A DNA stretch of 51,670 bases from Vulcanisaeta sp. (GCA_023256215.1 JAGDXB010000113.1:1-51670); one strand, 5' to 3'. Counted from the stretch's first letter, positions 29,383-39,760 are shown. Notes: generated by a model not told the origin, from the sequence alone. Made by a program: numbers and translations.

Positions 29383-30183
29383 TTACTTAAGCGTAACTAC
29401 GTGAACAACGACATTCCTTAACACTATATCGTGACTTCTTAAGTCATCAATATAGCCCCTCCTTGCCCTGGCGTATTCAATCTCATTATAATCAAGTACG
29501 GCCGTGTATAGACCCTCAGAACCAGGTTCTATAGTTAGTATTAATTCGCCATTTGGTGACGCCACAAAGCTGCCGCCAAAGACGTCACGTCCATCTGGGT
29601 ATTTATACCCTGTACCCATTGCGGATACGTAGAATACGGAATTCTCAAAGGCCCTAACCAACCCTAGGCTTCTCCATAGGGATATCCTATCAGCACTAAT
29701 ACTGCTGGGGTTTGCGATCAGGTCTATACCCTTTATAGCCATGAGTCTAGCCACCTCGGGATACATGGCATCAATGCATACTATACAACCTATCCTCCAG
29801 CCGTTAACCTCCACAATACCAAGCCGCCTACCATTACTTATACCCTCCCTCTCGCCGGTGGCCTTTGATGGGTATATCTTCTCCGAATAATTGATTAACC
29901 CCTCACCACTAACCATGGGGCATACACTAAGATTCTTGTTGTTCATATTAACATAGACCGCACCACCTATTATCAATGCATTGATTGAGCTTGCAATGTC
30001 CTTAAGCATACTAACGTAGTCATTAAACTCCTCGCTACTAAGAACCTTAACGCCAACCCAGTTCTCGGGCAACACTATTACGTCTGTGGACAGACTCTTA
30101 ACATTGTTAGTGAGCCAGTTTATCCCATCATGGTAATTATTGAATCTCCTCGTTTGCCCCACGGTAACCCTAAGGCTCCTCAT
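29383..30183 (-). CDS. Carbon-nitrogen hydrolase (nitrilase superfamily)
   Basis: VLPENWVG (Glu), YSEKIYPSKATGERE (Lys), GCIVCIDAMYPEVAR (Cys). Confidence 0.85.
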   Translation of the reverse strand: MRSLRVTVGQTRRFNNYHDGINWLTNNVKSLSTDVIVLPENWVGVKVLSSEEFNDYVSMLKDIASSINALIIGGAVYVNMNNKNLSVCPMVSGEGLINYSEKIYPSKATGEREGISNGRRLGIVEVNGWRIGCIVCIDAMYPEVARLMAIKGIDLIANPSSISADRISLWRSLGLVRAFENSVFYVSAMGTGYKYPDGRDVFGGSFVASPNGELILTIEPGSEGLYTAVLDYNEIEYARARRGYIDDLRSHDIVLRNVVVHVVTLK

Positions 30184-30197
30184 ATTTGCTTCATTTA

Positions 30198-31724
30198 TTA
30201 GTCACTTATTAAGGGTTCGTTAATTGCTGCGTTATCCACATTTATGCTTTGTTCTGTAAGTATCGATTTCCTGAGATCCTTAAACATGTAAAAACTACCT
30301 GGGTATTTCCTATAGCCAAGCATCCTATAATACTCCCTAACACCGACACCCGATATAACAAACATCCTATAGGCGTTAAATTCCTCGAGGGCTATGTGCT
30401 CAGCCTTAGCCATCAAGGCACGGCCAAGCCCGCGATGCTGCCACCAAAAGAGATCCATAGCCCTGCTGCCCACGGGTAATTCAGGACCATAAACATGTAA
30501 TTCCCTAATCAATGCGGTCCTTCCAACCCTGATCTCAGGCCTATGCGCATTACTGCTTGGTATCCTAAGTCTCAATATTCCATAGAGAGTATCATCTTCA
30601 TCGATAACCTCCAGGAAAACCTCATGTCCGTTGGATGCATCATAATCAATCCTGTTAATCCGTAAATTCCTAGGTGTTGGCACTAAACCCCTCTTCACGT
30701 ACTTATGCCCAACCTCCCTGCATCGAATCTCAACGCACCTAAGTCCCAGCTTCTCCATGTCCTTGAGTACGACCTCCCTCATATTACCTATTTTCGGTCC
30801 ATCAACGACCCAATGAAGCGGTATATCCCTACCGAACCTCATGACCCTAGCCCACCTGGGTATTGAAGCCATGATACGGGCCAGGAGCCAGTGCCAAGTC
30901 TCCTCATCATAACTCCTATAAAGGCCCTTTAACCACTCCTCGTATAACTCGGTGTCCTTTACCACAAAGGTTGGGTAAACCTTAATGCAGTCGGGCATGA
31001 AGCTTGGGTCACTGAATATTGTCTTTACCATCTCGAGATCCCTATCTGGTGTTGATCCAGGGAGCCCTGGCATTATGTGGTAGCAGACCTTATAGGCAGA
31101 GTCCTTTAGATACTGGGTCGCTTCAATGACTTCCTTAACACCATGACCCCTCTTAACTCTCTTAAGTACATCATCGTATATAGACTGAACACCAATCTCA
31201 ACCCTAGTAAAGCCAAGTCTCAGCATCATGTTAATGTGCTTAGGTCTCGCAAAGTCAGGCCTTGTCTCCAGCTCGAGCGCCACAACCCTTATCCTAGCCC
31301 TCTCATTACGCCTATGTTCATACTCAATATCTGGATGTTCAATAGAGCCAGTTATGAATGGATAATCATTCACAGCCCTAAAGGCATTACCTACAAACCA
31401 CTCGAGATACGACTCGGGCAATGACGTTACAGTACCACCCATAACTATTAACTCAACCTTAGATACTGGGTGGTGAAGAGCCTCGTACTGCTTAATCCTA
31501 GCCACCACCTGTCTATACGGATCATACTTAAGCGGCGCAGCACGAAGAACCACAGGTGAGTCAGGGAGATAACTCTTTGGGGTATTCGTGTTTTTCCCAC
31601 CGGGACAGTATGTGCAGCTGAATGGACATGCCACAGGCTCTACCATGATAGCTACAGGGACAACCCCCGAAATAGTCCTTGTCGGCTTCAATCTATTAAG
31701 TGCAACAACCTGAGTCTTAACCAT
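30198..31724 (-). CDS. elp3: Elp3-family radical SAM/GNAT tRNA uridine modification enzyme
   Basis: CPFSCTYCPGG, GVQSIYDDVLKRVKRGH, CYHIMPGLPGSTPDRDLEM; GNAT-like C-terminal HRGLGRALMAKAE. Confidence 0.93.
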   Translation of the reverse strand: MVKTQVVALNRLKPTRTISGVVPVAIMVEPVACPFSCTYCPGGKNTNTPKSYLPDSPVVLRAAPLKYDPYRQVVARIKQYEALHHPVSKVELIVMGGTVTSLPESYLEWFVGNAFRAVNDYPFITGSIEHPDIEYEHRRNERARIRVVALELETRPDFARPKHINMMLRLGFTRVEIGVQSIYDDVLKRVKRGHGVKEVIEATQYLKDSAYKVCYHIMPGLPGSTPDRDLEMVKTIFSDPSFMPDCIKVYPTFVVKDTELYEEWLKGLYRSYDEETWHWLLARIMASIPRWARVMRFGRDIPLHWVVDGPKIGNMREVVLKDMEKLGLRCVEIRCREVGHKYVKRGLVPTPRNLRINRIDYDASNGHEVFLEVIDEDDTLYGILRLRIPSSNAHRPEIRVGRTALIRELHVYGPELPVGSRAMDLFWWQHRGLGRALMAKAEHIALEEFNAYRMFVISGVGVREYYRMLGYRKYPGSFYMFKDLRKSILTEQSINVDNAAINEPLISD

Positions 31725-31974
31725 CCTCCTAATCCCAGTACTTACATATTACGGTTTAAAATGCTTTTTATACCATGTAATTATCGTAACGGAACTCCTC
31801 AGGGCATTAGTACTGGGGCACCGTACAAATTGATGTCAGGGTTCAGGAATAATTATGAAACGTAGACATCCTACGCATTTAAACTCGTTGGGGATAGGGT
31901 CTTAAATTAAGCGCTTAGATCCTCATACATAGGCTTTTTAAGTTGGTTGATGCTATTTATTATCGGTACTCGAA

Positions 31975-33846
31975 GTGTCTGGAGCAATTTCGCTCATTAA
32001 GAGGTATTTTCCGTACGAAGAGTTTAGGAGGTATCAGAGGGAGATAGCTGAGAATATATATAATGCCCTGGCCAGTGGTAGGATTGCCCTTATTGAGGCG
32101 CCAACTGGCGTTGGTAAGACTGCCAGCGCCTTAGCGGCTTCTTTAGCGTATTCCGAGGAGGTTGGTGCTAAGGTTCTATTTCTGGTTAGGACGAAGAATG
32201 AGGCTCAGGCACCGATTAGGGAATTGCGTAGGTTGAGGGATAGGGGCGTTGATGTTGATTATGTGGTAATTAGGAACAGACCTGACATGTGTTGTATGGT
32301 TAGTACCCGTAAATTACCTTATGAGGAATTTCTTGAGGAGTGTAAGTTCCTTAGGTCTAGTGGTGAATGCCCTTACTATGTGAATGTTGGAAAGGTCGAT
32401 ATTAATAGTGTTATGTACCAGGTTATGGAGGGCGCGGATAATGTTACTGGTTATGTTTCATCACTTTGTTCATTTGGTGTGTGCCCTTACGAGATCTCCA
32501 AGGATTACCTGAGTAGGGCAAGGGTTGGTATTATGACGTATTACTACGTATTCAGTATCAACAAACCCGAGACCATGAGTATTGATATTAAAAACTCCGT
32601 TTTAATAATTGATGAGGCTCATAACTTACCTGATGCCATAAGTAGTCTAAACACCGTGAGTCTTCCATTGACTTCAGTATTGGCTTCGATTGTTGAGGTT
32701 AGGAAGTTGATTGATGATGATGAACTGAAAAGCAGGGCATTGAAAATACTAAGAGGCTTGCAGACCTACATGGTTAGGCTGGGGAAGGTTCTTGAGGAGG
32801 AGACTATGGTGTCCATGGAGCTTGGCGACATTCTTCAATTCTTTGAGGACTTTCAAGCAATTACTGAGGCCTATTATGAAATCATTAGGAGAAAAAGAAG
32901 CGCTGGTGTGCCGATACCCTACACGCCGCTGTCCCGTGTTCTTGAGTTTCATAAGGCGATTTTGAATAAGGTTAGTGGTTTTGGTGTTTTCCTGGCCAGA
33001 GAGGAGCAAGGTGTTTCTCTTGTCTATAAGTGTGTGGATCCATCAATAGTTAGTGGTTCGGTACTTAATGAGGGAGGTGGTGTTGTGCTTATGAGTGGTA
33101 CACTACCACCCAGGGAATACATAACAAGCATGCTCGGTATCAATAGGGGAGTTGTTGAGTACAGGGTTAGTTTTAGGGATTATATTAGTCCAAGTAATTA
33201 TGAGGTGTTTATTTACGATGGAGTTACGACAAGGTACCTGGAGAGGGACGAGGAGGAATACGCAAAGATAGCTGGTATGTTGAGCAGGATTTATCAAGCA
33301 TACCCCCTTGATAAGGCTATTTTATCGATATTTCCATCATATGCCGTGCTAAAGGCTGTTAGGAAATATCTGAACCCCAATGTTAAATACATAATGGAAC
33401 TAGGTAGTACTTCTGTCGATGATCTAATTAAGGATTTACGTAGAGATAGAAGGAAATTAATAATGGCCGTGGCCGGAGGCAAACTTGTTGAGGGCGTCGA
33501 GTATAGATTAGGTACCGAAAACATGCTTGGTTTAGTAATAATTGTTGGTGTTCCTTACCCAGAACCTAATGATTATCTTGATGAGGTCATGGAGATACTT
33601 GCGGCAAGGCTTAGTGATAGGAGGTTGGCGTGGGAGTTAACTTATCAGTGGCCTGCCATCGTTAGGGTTAAGCAGGCAGTTGGTAGAGCCTTTAGGTCCG
33701 AGGGTGATAGGGCTTTAGTGATACTTATGGATCGTAGGTTTAGGGAGAATAGGCTGGCCAAGGTCTTCGAGGATTACTTCGGTAAGTATGCCATAGTTAG
33801 TGAGGATGAATTGATTAATAAGTTGATGGTTTTCACTCCTCGCTGA
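31975..33846 (+). CDS. XPD/Rad3-related superfamily 2 helicase
   Basis: FRRYQREIAENIYNAL, EAPTGVGKTASAL, FeS-domain Cys cluster, LIIDEAHNLPD, QAVGRAFRSEGDRALVILMDRR. Confidence 0.9.
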   Translation: MSGAISLIKRYFPYEEFRRYQREIAENIYNALASGRIALIEAPTGVGKTASALAASLAYSEEVGAKVLFLVRTKNEAQAPIRELRRLRDRGVDVDYVVIRNRPDMCCMVSTRKLPYEEFLEECKFLRSSGECPYYVNVGKVDINSVMYQVMEGADNVTGYVSSLCSFGVCPYEISKDYLSRARVGIMTYYYVFSINKPETMSIDIKNSVLIIDEAHNLPDAISSLNTVSLPLTSVLASIVEVRKLIDDDELKSRALKILRGLQTYMVRLGKVLEEETMVSMELGDILQFFEDFQAITEAYYEIIRRKRSAGVPIPYTPLSRVLEFHKAILNKVSGFGVFLAREEQGVSLVYKCVDPSIVSGSVLNEGGGVVLMSGTLPPREYITSMLGINRGVVEYRVSFRDYISPSNYEVFIYDGVTTRYLERDEEEYAKIAGMLSRIYQAYPLDKAILSIFPSYAVLKAVRKYLNPNVKYIMELGSTSVDDLIKDLRRDRRKLIMAVAGGKLVEGVEYRLGTENMLGLVIIVGVPYPEPNDYLDEVMEILAARLSDRRLAWELTYQWPAIVRVKQAVGRAFRSEGDRALVILMDRRFRENRLAKVFEDYFGKYAIVSEDELINKLMVFTPR

Positions 33847-34525
33847 GTTCCTCACCCTCTTGCTGCTGTTCAGCGGTTTGTTCTTCAGTTGTTTCTTGAA
33901 TCGTCTGTGGTTGTTGCTGTGGTGGCAATGCTTGTTGAGGCTTTACCTGCGGTGGTCTTGGTGGTGGTGCGAATATTCTCTCCTGGGGTTGTTGATACTG
34001 GGGCGTGTATTGCTGCGTTGGCGCTGCGGAGGTTGATTGCTGTCTTAGTGTCCTTACTATATATTCGAATCTCTTATCGAGACCTATGGCTATTTGGTAC
34101 ATCACTATGAAGTCGACGATTAGGGCTGCTGCTATGACGATGAGTGATGCCATGAATGCTATTGAGGAATACGGTAGATAGGCATCGCTTGTCGTTGGGA
34201 ATAGGGTTATTGCTGTTATTATGAAGACTATGGCTATTAACGCCAGAGGTATACCTAGGTAAAGGGCTATCTTGCTGATGCTTGGTGTTAACTCCTCAAT
34301 CCTGGGTTGTTGTGTTGTTGGTCGACTTGGTGGTATTGGCCTTGGTGGTGGTAATTGTGGCTGTGGTTGATAGGCCTGTGGATATTGTGGTGGGGGTGGC
34401 GGTGGTCTATACTGTGGTGGCGGTGGAGGTGGCATTTGTGGAGGTGGTGGAGGTGGGTATGCTGGGTATGGTTGCTGGTACTGAGGTCTCCTGACCTGCT
34501 TCTCTTCCGGCTTCTTCTCGCTCAT
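33833..34525 (-). CDS. Two-TM membrane protein with Pro/Gln-rich N- and C-terminal tails
   Basis: YPPPPPPQMPPPPPPQYRPPPPPPQYPQAYQPQPQ... two hydrophobic segments ... QQPQERIFAPPPRPPQVKPQQALPPQQQPQ. Confidence 0.75.
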   Translation of the reverse strand: MSEKKPEEKQVRRPQYQQPYPAYPPPPPPQMPPPPPPQYRPPPPPPQYPQAYQPQPQLPPPRPIPPSRPTTQQPRIEELTPSISKIALYLGIPLALIAIVFIITAITLFPTTSDAYLPYSSIAFMASLIVIAAALIVDFIVMYQIAIGLDKRFEYIVRTLRQQSTSAAPTQQYTPQYQQPQERIFAPPPRPPQVKPQQALPPQQQPQTIQETTEEQTAEQQQEGEELSEE

Positions 34526-34604
34526 TCACAACACCATTTAGTTAGCAGGCTTATTATTTAATAAGTTAATAAAGGTTTCGAAAGAGTTAGGGATAAAGGT
34601 CTTA

Positions 34605-36449
34605 ATGGTCATTGATTCGCTAGTAGTTGCTGAGAAGGACTCCGTGGCTAAGGCCATTGCTAAGTACCTAGCCCAGGGCAACGTAGGTGTAAAGAGGATC
34701 AATGGGGTAAAGACTTACTGGTTCATGAGGAATAATCAGCAGTGGGTTAGTATCGGCCTTAGAGGTCACATAATGAATATTGATTTCCCAGAGGAATTGA
34801 ATAGATGGCACTCAATAGAACCGTCAAAGCTATTTGACGCCGAGCCTGTACTAACTATTAGGGACGAGAATATTAATTATGTAAAGGCATTAATGAGCTT
34901 AGGGGCCACGGCTAAGGTTGTTTATCTGGCCCTTGACGCTGATTCGGAGGGTGAGGCCATTGCCTATGAGGCGATGTTTGTAGTACGAAATGTCAATCCA
35001 GGAGCTATTTTTAGGAGGGTCCTTTTCTCCGCAGTGACCAGGGACGAGATTACTAAAGCCTTCAACTCACCAACTAGCCTAAACCCAGGACTTGCCAAGA
35101 GGGTCTTCACAAGGATGATACTCGATTTAACACTTGGCGCGGTATTCACAAGGGCGTTAACGTTGAGTGTTGAGAAGTATGACAATAAGGTATTACCGAG
35201 GGGTAGTTTCCTTAGTTATGGGCCATGCCAAACACCAGTGCTAAACCTGGTTGTTCAAAGAGCCCTGGAGAGGGAGAATTTCAAACCTGAGAAATACTAT
35301 ACACTGCACATTACCGTGGATGCGAACGGGAAAGAACTAACCCTCAATCATGATGGCACCTTTAAGGATAGGCAGGAGGCTACTAAAGTGCTTGAGCTCG
35401 TTAGGGGTAGTGGTAAGGCTAGAGTTGTCGTTGCTAATTATAAGGAGGATACGATCGAACCACCAGTTCCTCTCGATACGGTAGAACTCGAAAGAAGAGC
35501 AAGTAGATTTCTCAACATAAGGCCTAAGGCAGCCCTCGATATTGCCGAGGAACTTTACAGGCATGGCTATATTTCGTATCCTAGGACAGAGACGACCATA
35601 TACCCACAATCCCTAAACCTCAGGCAAGTACTCCTGAACCTTACCCGTGGTGAGTATGGCACTTATGCTAAGGCATTACTGGATGGGTATCTAAAGCCGA
35701 CGCGTGGTGATACGGATGATGGTGCTCACCCACCCATATACCCAACGAAGGGTGCCACAAGGCAGGAGATACTTAGGTACTTTAAGAATGAGAGGTATTG
35801 GAAAATATACGATCTGGTTGTTAGGCATTTCCTGGCAACATTAAGTCCGTCAGCACGTGTTGAGAGACAAAAGATTGTTGCTGAGGTTGCTGGACATAGA
35901 TTCGAGACCAATGGTTTGAGGATCATTGATAAGGGTTACCTAGTTATTTACCCGTTTGAAAGCCCTGAGGAGAGGGTTTTACCCAGGTTAAGGCTGGGTG
36001 ATGAGTTAAGGATAGTAAAGGCGTGGATTGAGGAAAGGGAGACAGAGCCGCCGCCCTATTTGTCAGAGTCTGAGCTGCTTAGGTTGATGAGGAAGTATGG
36101 TATTGGTACGGACGCCACAATGCAGGATCATATACACACTAACATTGTGCGTGGATACTTCAAGGTAAGGAACAAGCAGTGTATACCAACACCTCTCGGT
36201 AAGGCTGTGATAAGTACATTAAGCAAGGTTGGTAGTGAGTTAATAGATCCATGGTTTAGATCACGTATGGAAAAGTCGCTCATGGAGATATCAAAGGGGA
36301 CCTTAAAGCCCAACGATGTATTATTGACGTTTAAGGACGAATCCAGGAAGATATACAGCAAATTCATGGAGAGGCAGAATGAGGTTGCGATGGAGCTTAT
36401 AAAGGCGTTGAAGGCATCACTAAATAAACGAAAAATCAACAAGAAGTGA
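34605..36449 (+). CDS. Type IA DNA topoisomerase (topoisomerase III-like)
   Basis: SLVVAEKDSVAKAIA (Toprim), LALDADSEGEAIAYE, SYGPCQTPVL, HGYISYPRTETTIYP (catalytic Tyr). Confidence 0.93.
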   Translation: MVIDSLVVAEKDSVAKAIAKYLAQGNVGVKRINGVKTYWFMRNNQQWVSIGLRGHIMNIDFPEELNRWHSIEPSKLFDAEPVLTIRDENINYVKALMSLGATAKVVYLALDADSEGEAIAYEAMFVVRNVNPGAIFRRVLFSAVTRDEITKAFNSPTSLNPGLAKRVFTRMILDLTLGAVFTRALTLSVEKYDNKVLPRGSFLSYGPCQTPVLNLVVQRALERENFKPEKYYTLHITVDANGKELTLNHDGTFKDRQEATKVLELVRGSGKARVVVANYKEDTIEPPVPLDTVELERRASRFLNIRPKAALDIAEELYRHGYISYPRTETTIYPQSLNLRQVLLNLTRGEYGTYAKALLDGYLKPTRGDTDDGAHPPIYPTKGATRQEILRYFKNERYWKIYDLVVRHFLATLSPSARVERQKIVAEVAGHRFETNGLRIIDKGYLVIYPFESPEERVLPRLRLGDELRIVKAWIEERETEPPPYLSESELLRLMRKYGIGTDATMQDHIHTNIVRGYFKVRNKQCIPTPLGKAVISTLSKVGSELIDPWFRSRMEKSLMEISKGTLKPNDVLLTFKDESRKIYSKFMERQNEVAMELIKALKASLNKRKINKK

Positions 36450-36493
36450 TGGAAATAATTATTAATTAATTAACAATGTTGAGATAATGCTTT

Positions 36494-37165
36494 ATGAGTG
36501 GGAGAATAACGGAGATACTGAGGGACTCTGTTAATGATGTATGGAATAGAATTTTTAATCATCCTTTCGTTACCGAACTATTCAGTGGGTCATTACCCAT
36601 TGAGAAGTTCAAGTTTTATGTGATTCAGGACTACAATTACCTACTTACATTAACAAGGTGCCAGGCAATAATTGCCTCTAAGTTCGAGGACCCAGCAATA
36701 ATGAGAAAGATACTTGAATTAGCGCTGGCTGATGTTTCGACAGAACTGGAGAACTACAATAAATTACTTAGTGTACTTGGTCTTAGGCTTGATGATGTCA
36801 TTAAGGCCAAGCCAAGTCCGACAAATACGGCATACATGAACTTCCTACTCACCACGTGCTCTCTGGGAAGCCCATACGAGGGTTTAGTATCAATACTACC
36901 GTGCTACTGGACTTACTTAGAGATTGCTAAGTATCATGCAGATAAACTCAGTAATAATCCAGTCAAGGTGTATAGGGATTGGGCATCCGTTTATTTAAGT
37001 CCTGAATATGCAGGAATAGTTAATGATCTTAGGGGTATTATAGATGGCGCTAGCGATTACTTAATGAAGGATGTTAATAGGCTGATGAGTATCTTTAGGC
37101 AAGCATCAATATACGAGTACATGTTTTGGGACATGGCGTATAGACAGGAACAATGGGCCTTATAA
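36494..37165 (+). CDS. TenA-family thiaminase II-like protein
   Basis: WNRIFNHPFVTELFSGSLPIEKFKFYVIQDYNYLLTLTR; WDMAYRQEQW C-terminus. Confidence 0.88.
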   Translation: MSGRITEILRDSVNDVWNRIFNHPFVTELFSGSLPIEKFKFYVIQDYNYLLTLTRCQAIIASKFEDPAIMRKILELALADVSTELENYNKLLSVLGLRLDDVIKAKPSPTNTAYMNFLLTTCSLGSPYEGLVSILPCYWTYLEIAKYHADKLSNNPVKVYRDWASVYLSPEYAGIVNDLRGIIDGASDYLMKDVNRLMSIFRQASIYEYMFWDMAYRQEQWAL

Positions 37166-37198
37166 TTGTAATTGAGTTACTATTTTTATTTTCTAAAA

Positions 37199-38344
37199 TT
37201 AAAAAATAAGCCTGCCTATGTATATATTGTCTTCATTCTCTATAACTTGAACCTTGACCTGTCTCCCCATTAGAACATTTTCGAGACGTGCATCTGCTAT
37301 AACCGTGATGACCCTATCATAAATAGCCGAACCTCTTAGTGGTTGTATAATGCCTATGAACTCGCCCTTAATTATGCCTCTACTTATGATTTTAGCCTTG
37401 ACTTCATCATTTACCTTAAATGGTCTCGGTAATTGTGGTGCCTTATGAATGTTTAACTCATCGTTTGTTGCCGTTAACCTAACATTAAGTTTCTCCTCTA
37501 ATTCCTTAAGTCTTTTCCAAAATTCATGCCATGTCATTACCCTTATATTGACCCTTCTACCTCTCTTATGTGGTATGTATTTCTGGATAAGGACTGGCGG
37601 CAGCGAACCCTTACCTAGTCCTACCTCATTGGCCCATTTCGTAATCTCAACCATATCCTCATCATTTATGCCGGGTAGCCACACGGGAGACGCTATGACG
37701 TTTATGCCTAAATTGAGGGCCTTAATCACGAGTTCCTTCACGTAATCCACATCATACCAAGAGGTCCCACTTAATCTCTTGGCGAGTTCTGGACGTAGTG
37801 AGTCAATACTTAGATTTATCCTATCTAAACCAGCATTCGCTAATTCCCTGAGACTATCATCATTGAACATGTAGAGCCTTGTTTGCATAGATACCACAGA
37901 GACACCACTTATTGATTTAATTCCACGAATTAACTTAGGCAGGTATGGATAAACACCAGGTTCTCCCATTCCATCTATATGCACTTCAATGTCGTTGATC
38001 CCCTTAAACCTAACGACATCCTCCAACGCATTAAGTAATGGTTCAGGTTCAACAACGAATTCAGCCCACCTATTGGTTGACTTCGGTCCTGCATTTACTG
38101 AACAATATATGCAGGATAATGGGCATAACGACGTTGGTCTTACCTCAATGATATTCGTGCCTCTGTCGACTATTCCAAAGGCTAATGTACCGACTTGAGG
38201 GACATCACCGCCTATCCTAATTATTTCCCTACTTCTTTCTATCTCCCTAATATTATCTCTCCACATAATTATCAGAGATTTCTTATCGCGTCTGTTCTTC
38301 TCTATGATCCGCCCAAATAGGGTTTTTAAAGTCAGAGTGTGCAA
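37199..38344 (-). CDS. Radical SAM protein with C-terminal TRAM-like domain
   Basis: PTSLCPLSCIYCSVNAG (Cx3Cx2C); C-terminal VNDEVKAKIISRGIIKGEFIGIIQPL...GRQVKVQVIENEDNIYIGRL. Alternative start at 38266. Confidence 0.85.
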   Translation of the reverse strand: MHTLTLKTLFGRIIEKNRRDKKSLIIMWRDNIREIERSREIIRIGGDVPQVGTLAFGIVDRGTNIIEVRPTSLCPLSCIYCSVNAGPKSTNRWAEFVVEPEPLLNALEDVVRFKGINDIEVHIDGMGEPGVYPYLPKLIRGIKSISGVSVVSMQTRLYMFNDDSLRELANAGLDRINLSIDSLRPELAKRLSGTSWYDVDYVKELVIKALNLGINVIASPVWLPGINDEDMVEITKWANEVGLGKGSLPPVLIQKYIPHKRGRRVNIRVMTWHEFWKRLKELEEKLNVRLTATNDELNIHKAPQLPRPFKVNDEVKAKIISRGIIKGEFIGIIQPLRGSAIYDRVITVIADARLENVLMGRQVKVQVIENEDNIYIGRLIF

Positions 38345-38362
38345 TAATCATGTACATGAAAA

Positions 38363-39043
38363 ATGATTAGAACAAACATAGTCAATGGTGTGGATCTATT
38401 TAAGGTTAACATTAAGTCGGCGGTCCTATTGCCTATTGAGTCCTTTGACGTATTAATGGGCAGCAACATTAGGATGGTCATTATGGACATGCTGAGCAGA
38501 GGGCCTATGACAGTCACATCACTGGCTCAGGAATTGAGTATACTTAAGGGCATTGTTCATAGGCACGTTAAGATCCTGGAGGATGCCGGTTGGGTTAGAC
38601 AGTTAAGTGATGATGAGGTTAGAGCGGTAGGTCTAAGTAGGGAGGCTAATAGGATTTATTACGTACCATCGGCCATGGTGTACCTAGGCTTTAGGCTTGA
38701 GGTTAATGAGCACGGCATGAAGATAGTGATTCCCACGAATTATGGCGCATTTATAGATATGAGGGGGCATAGGTTCATTCTATTAACACCCACATTCATA
38801 AAGCACGACTGTAAAGCAACATGTCCAACGCATGATTTATGCCTGGACTGGGTTAAGAGAATTGGGAAACAACACCACATAAACATCGATAGTGATGATG
38901 CTGCTGAGGCATTGATGAATTTATATGCACAATTAATACTTAAGGAGTTCAGGATACACATAATTAATAATGGAAACCTACTAAGACTTGACAGCCCACG
39001 CCTAAATTCAATCTTCATAAAGCATGCAAACCTAGCCCTTTAA
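38363..39043 (+). CDS. ArsR-like winged-helix transcriptional regulator with Cys-containing C-terminal domain
   Basis: LSRGPMTVTSLAQELSILKGIVHRHVKILEDAGWVRQL; CKATCPTHDLCLDW. Confidence 0.78.
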   Translation: MIRTNIVNGVDLFKVNIKSAVLLPIESFDVLMGSNIRMVIMDMLSRGPMTVTSLAQELSILKGIVHRHVKILEDAGWVRQLSDDEVRAVGLSREANRIYYVPSAMVYLGFRLEVNEHGMKIVIPTNYGAFIDMRGHRFILLTPTFIKHDCKATCPTHDLCLDWVKRIGKQHHINIDSDDAAEALMNLYAQLILKEFRIHIINNGNLLRLDSPRLNSIFIKHANLAL

Positions 39044-39760
39044 TATAACGAGGTAATTACCTGGACCGTTAATCTTACGCAGTTCATACCATGTATTAAG
39101 CGCTGGATAGTAACGCTCAATTGATAAAGTACTAGTACCACCAATTATTAGGAGGTTAGTACCATCATTCATCATTTGGGATATTTGAGCACAGGGATCA
39201 AACCTTAACCTCCAAACCTTAACCATTACCTCATTGACGCAATTGCTAGGGCCTAAATTTTCAATACCCTTCTTAATCCTAAAGATTTGGATCTCACCAT
39301 TAAGGTCTGAATATACTAATTTACCCTCAATACCAAGTTTCCTCATAAGCCTAGTAGCATAAGTATCCGGGTGAATTTTACGCCTACCAACCCTCATGAG
39401 CCTTACGAGTATTACCAATGCTTCATCGGCTCTTAATTGAAGGTTCACACTTATACCTTGTTCTTTCCAATCAATGCTAATTTCACAATTGCTATTAACG
39501 ATTACTGCGTATAAACCCTGTAATTCATCATTAATCTGAACGAGCTGTCTACCATAGATAATGCCGTCGCAGGGCAGGTAAAGATTGATCCTCGTGCCAT
39601 ATAGCGTGACATCCTCATTACTGATCGTAAGGCCATTACCCATAAAGGATCTTACATTCTCACCTGGAACTATGTACACCGTTAATCCTGACTTTTCGTA
39701 ACTCAATCGGAAGTTTCGTGTTAATTCCTCAAGGAGATTACTATTTCCTGTCTCTTCCAT
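39032..39760 (-). CDS. Hypothetical protein
   Basis: 242-aa ORF, coding-like composition, no family recognised. Confidence 0.6.
   Translation of the reverse strand: MEETGNSNLLEELTRNFRLSYEKSGLTVYIVPGENVRSFMGNGLTISNEDVTLYGTRINLYLPCDGIIYGRQLVQINDELQGLYAVIVNSNCEISIDWKEQGISVNLQLRADEALVILVRLMRVGRRKIHPDTYATRLMRKLGIEGKLVYSDLNGEIQIFRIKKGIENLGPSNCVNEVMVKVWRLRFDPCAQISQMMNDGTNLLIIGGTSTLSIERYYPALNTWYELRKINGPGNYLVILKG

Noticed and set aside
31785-31925. tRNA or RNase P RNA in the Elp3/XPD intergenic region
   Set aside because: A T-loop-like GGGTTCAGGAA is present, but no cloverleaf or RNase P CR-I/CR-V motifs could be assembled by eye.
34282-34561. Val/Trp-rich plus-strand ORFs antisense to the Pro/Gln-rich protein
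   Set aside because: Mirror of CCN/CAR-rich codons on the opposite strand; compositional artefact.
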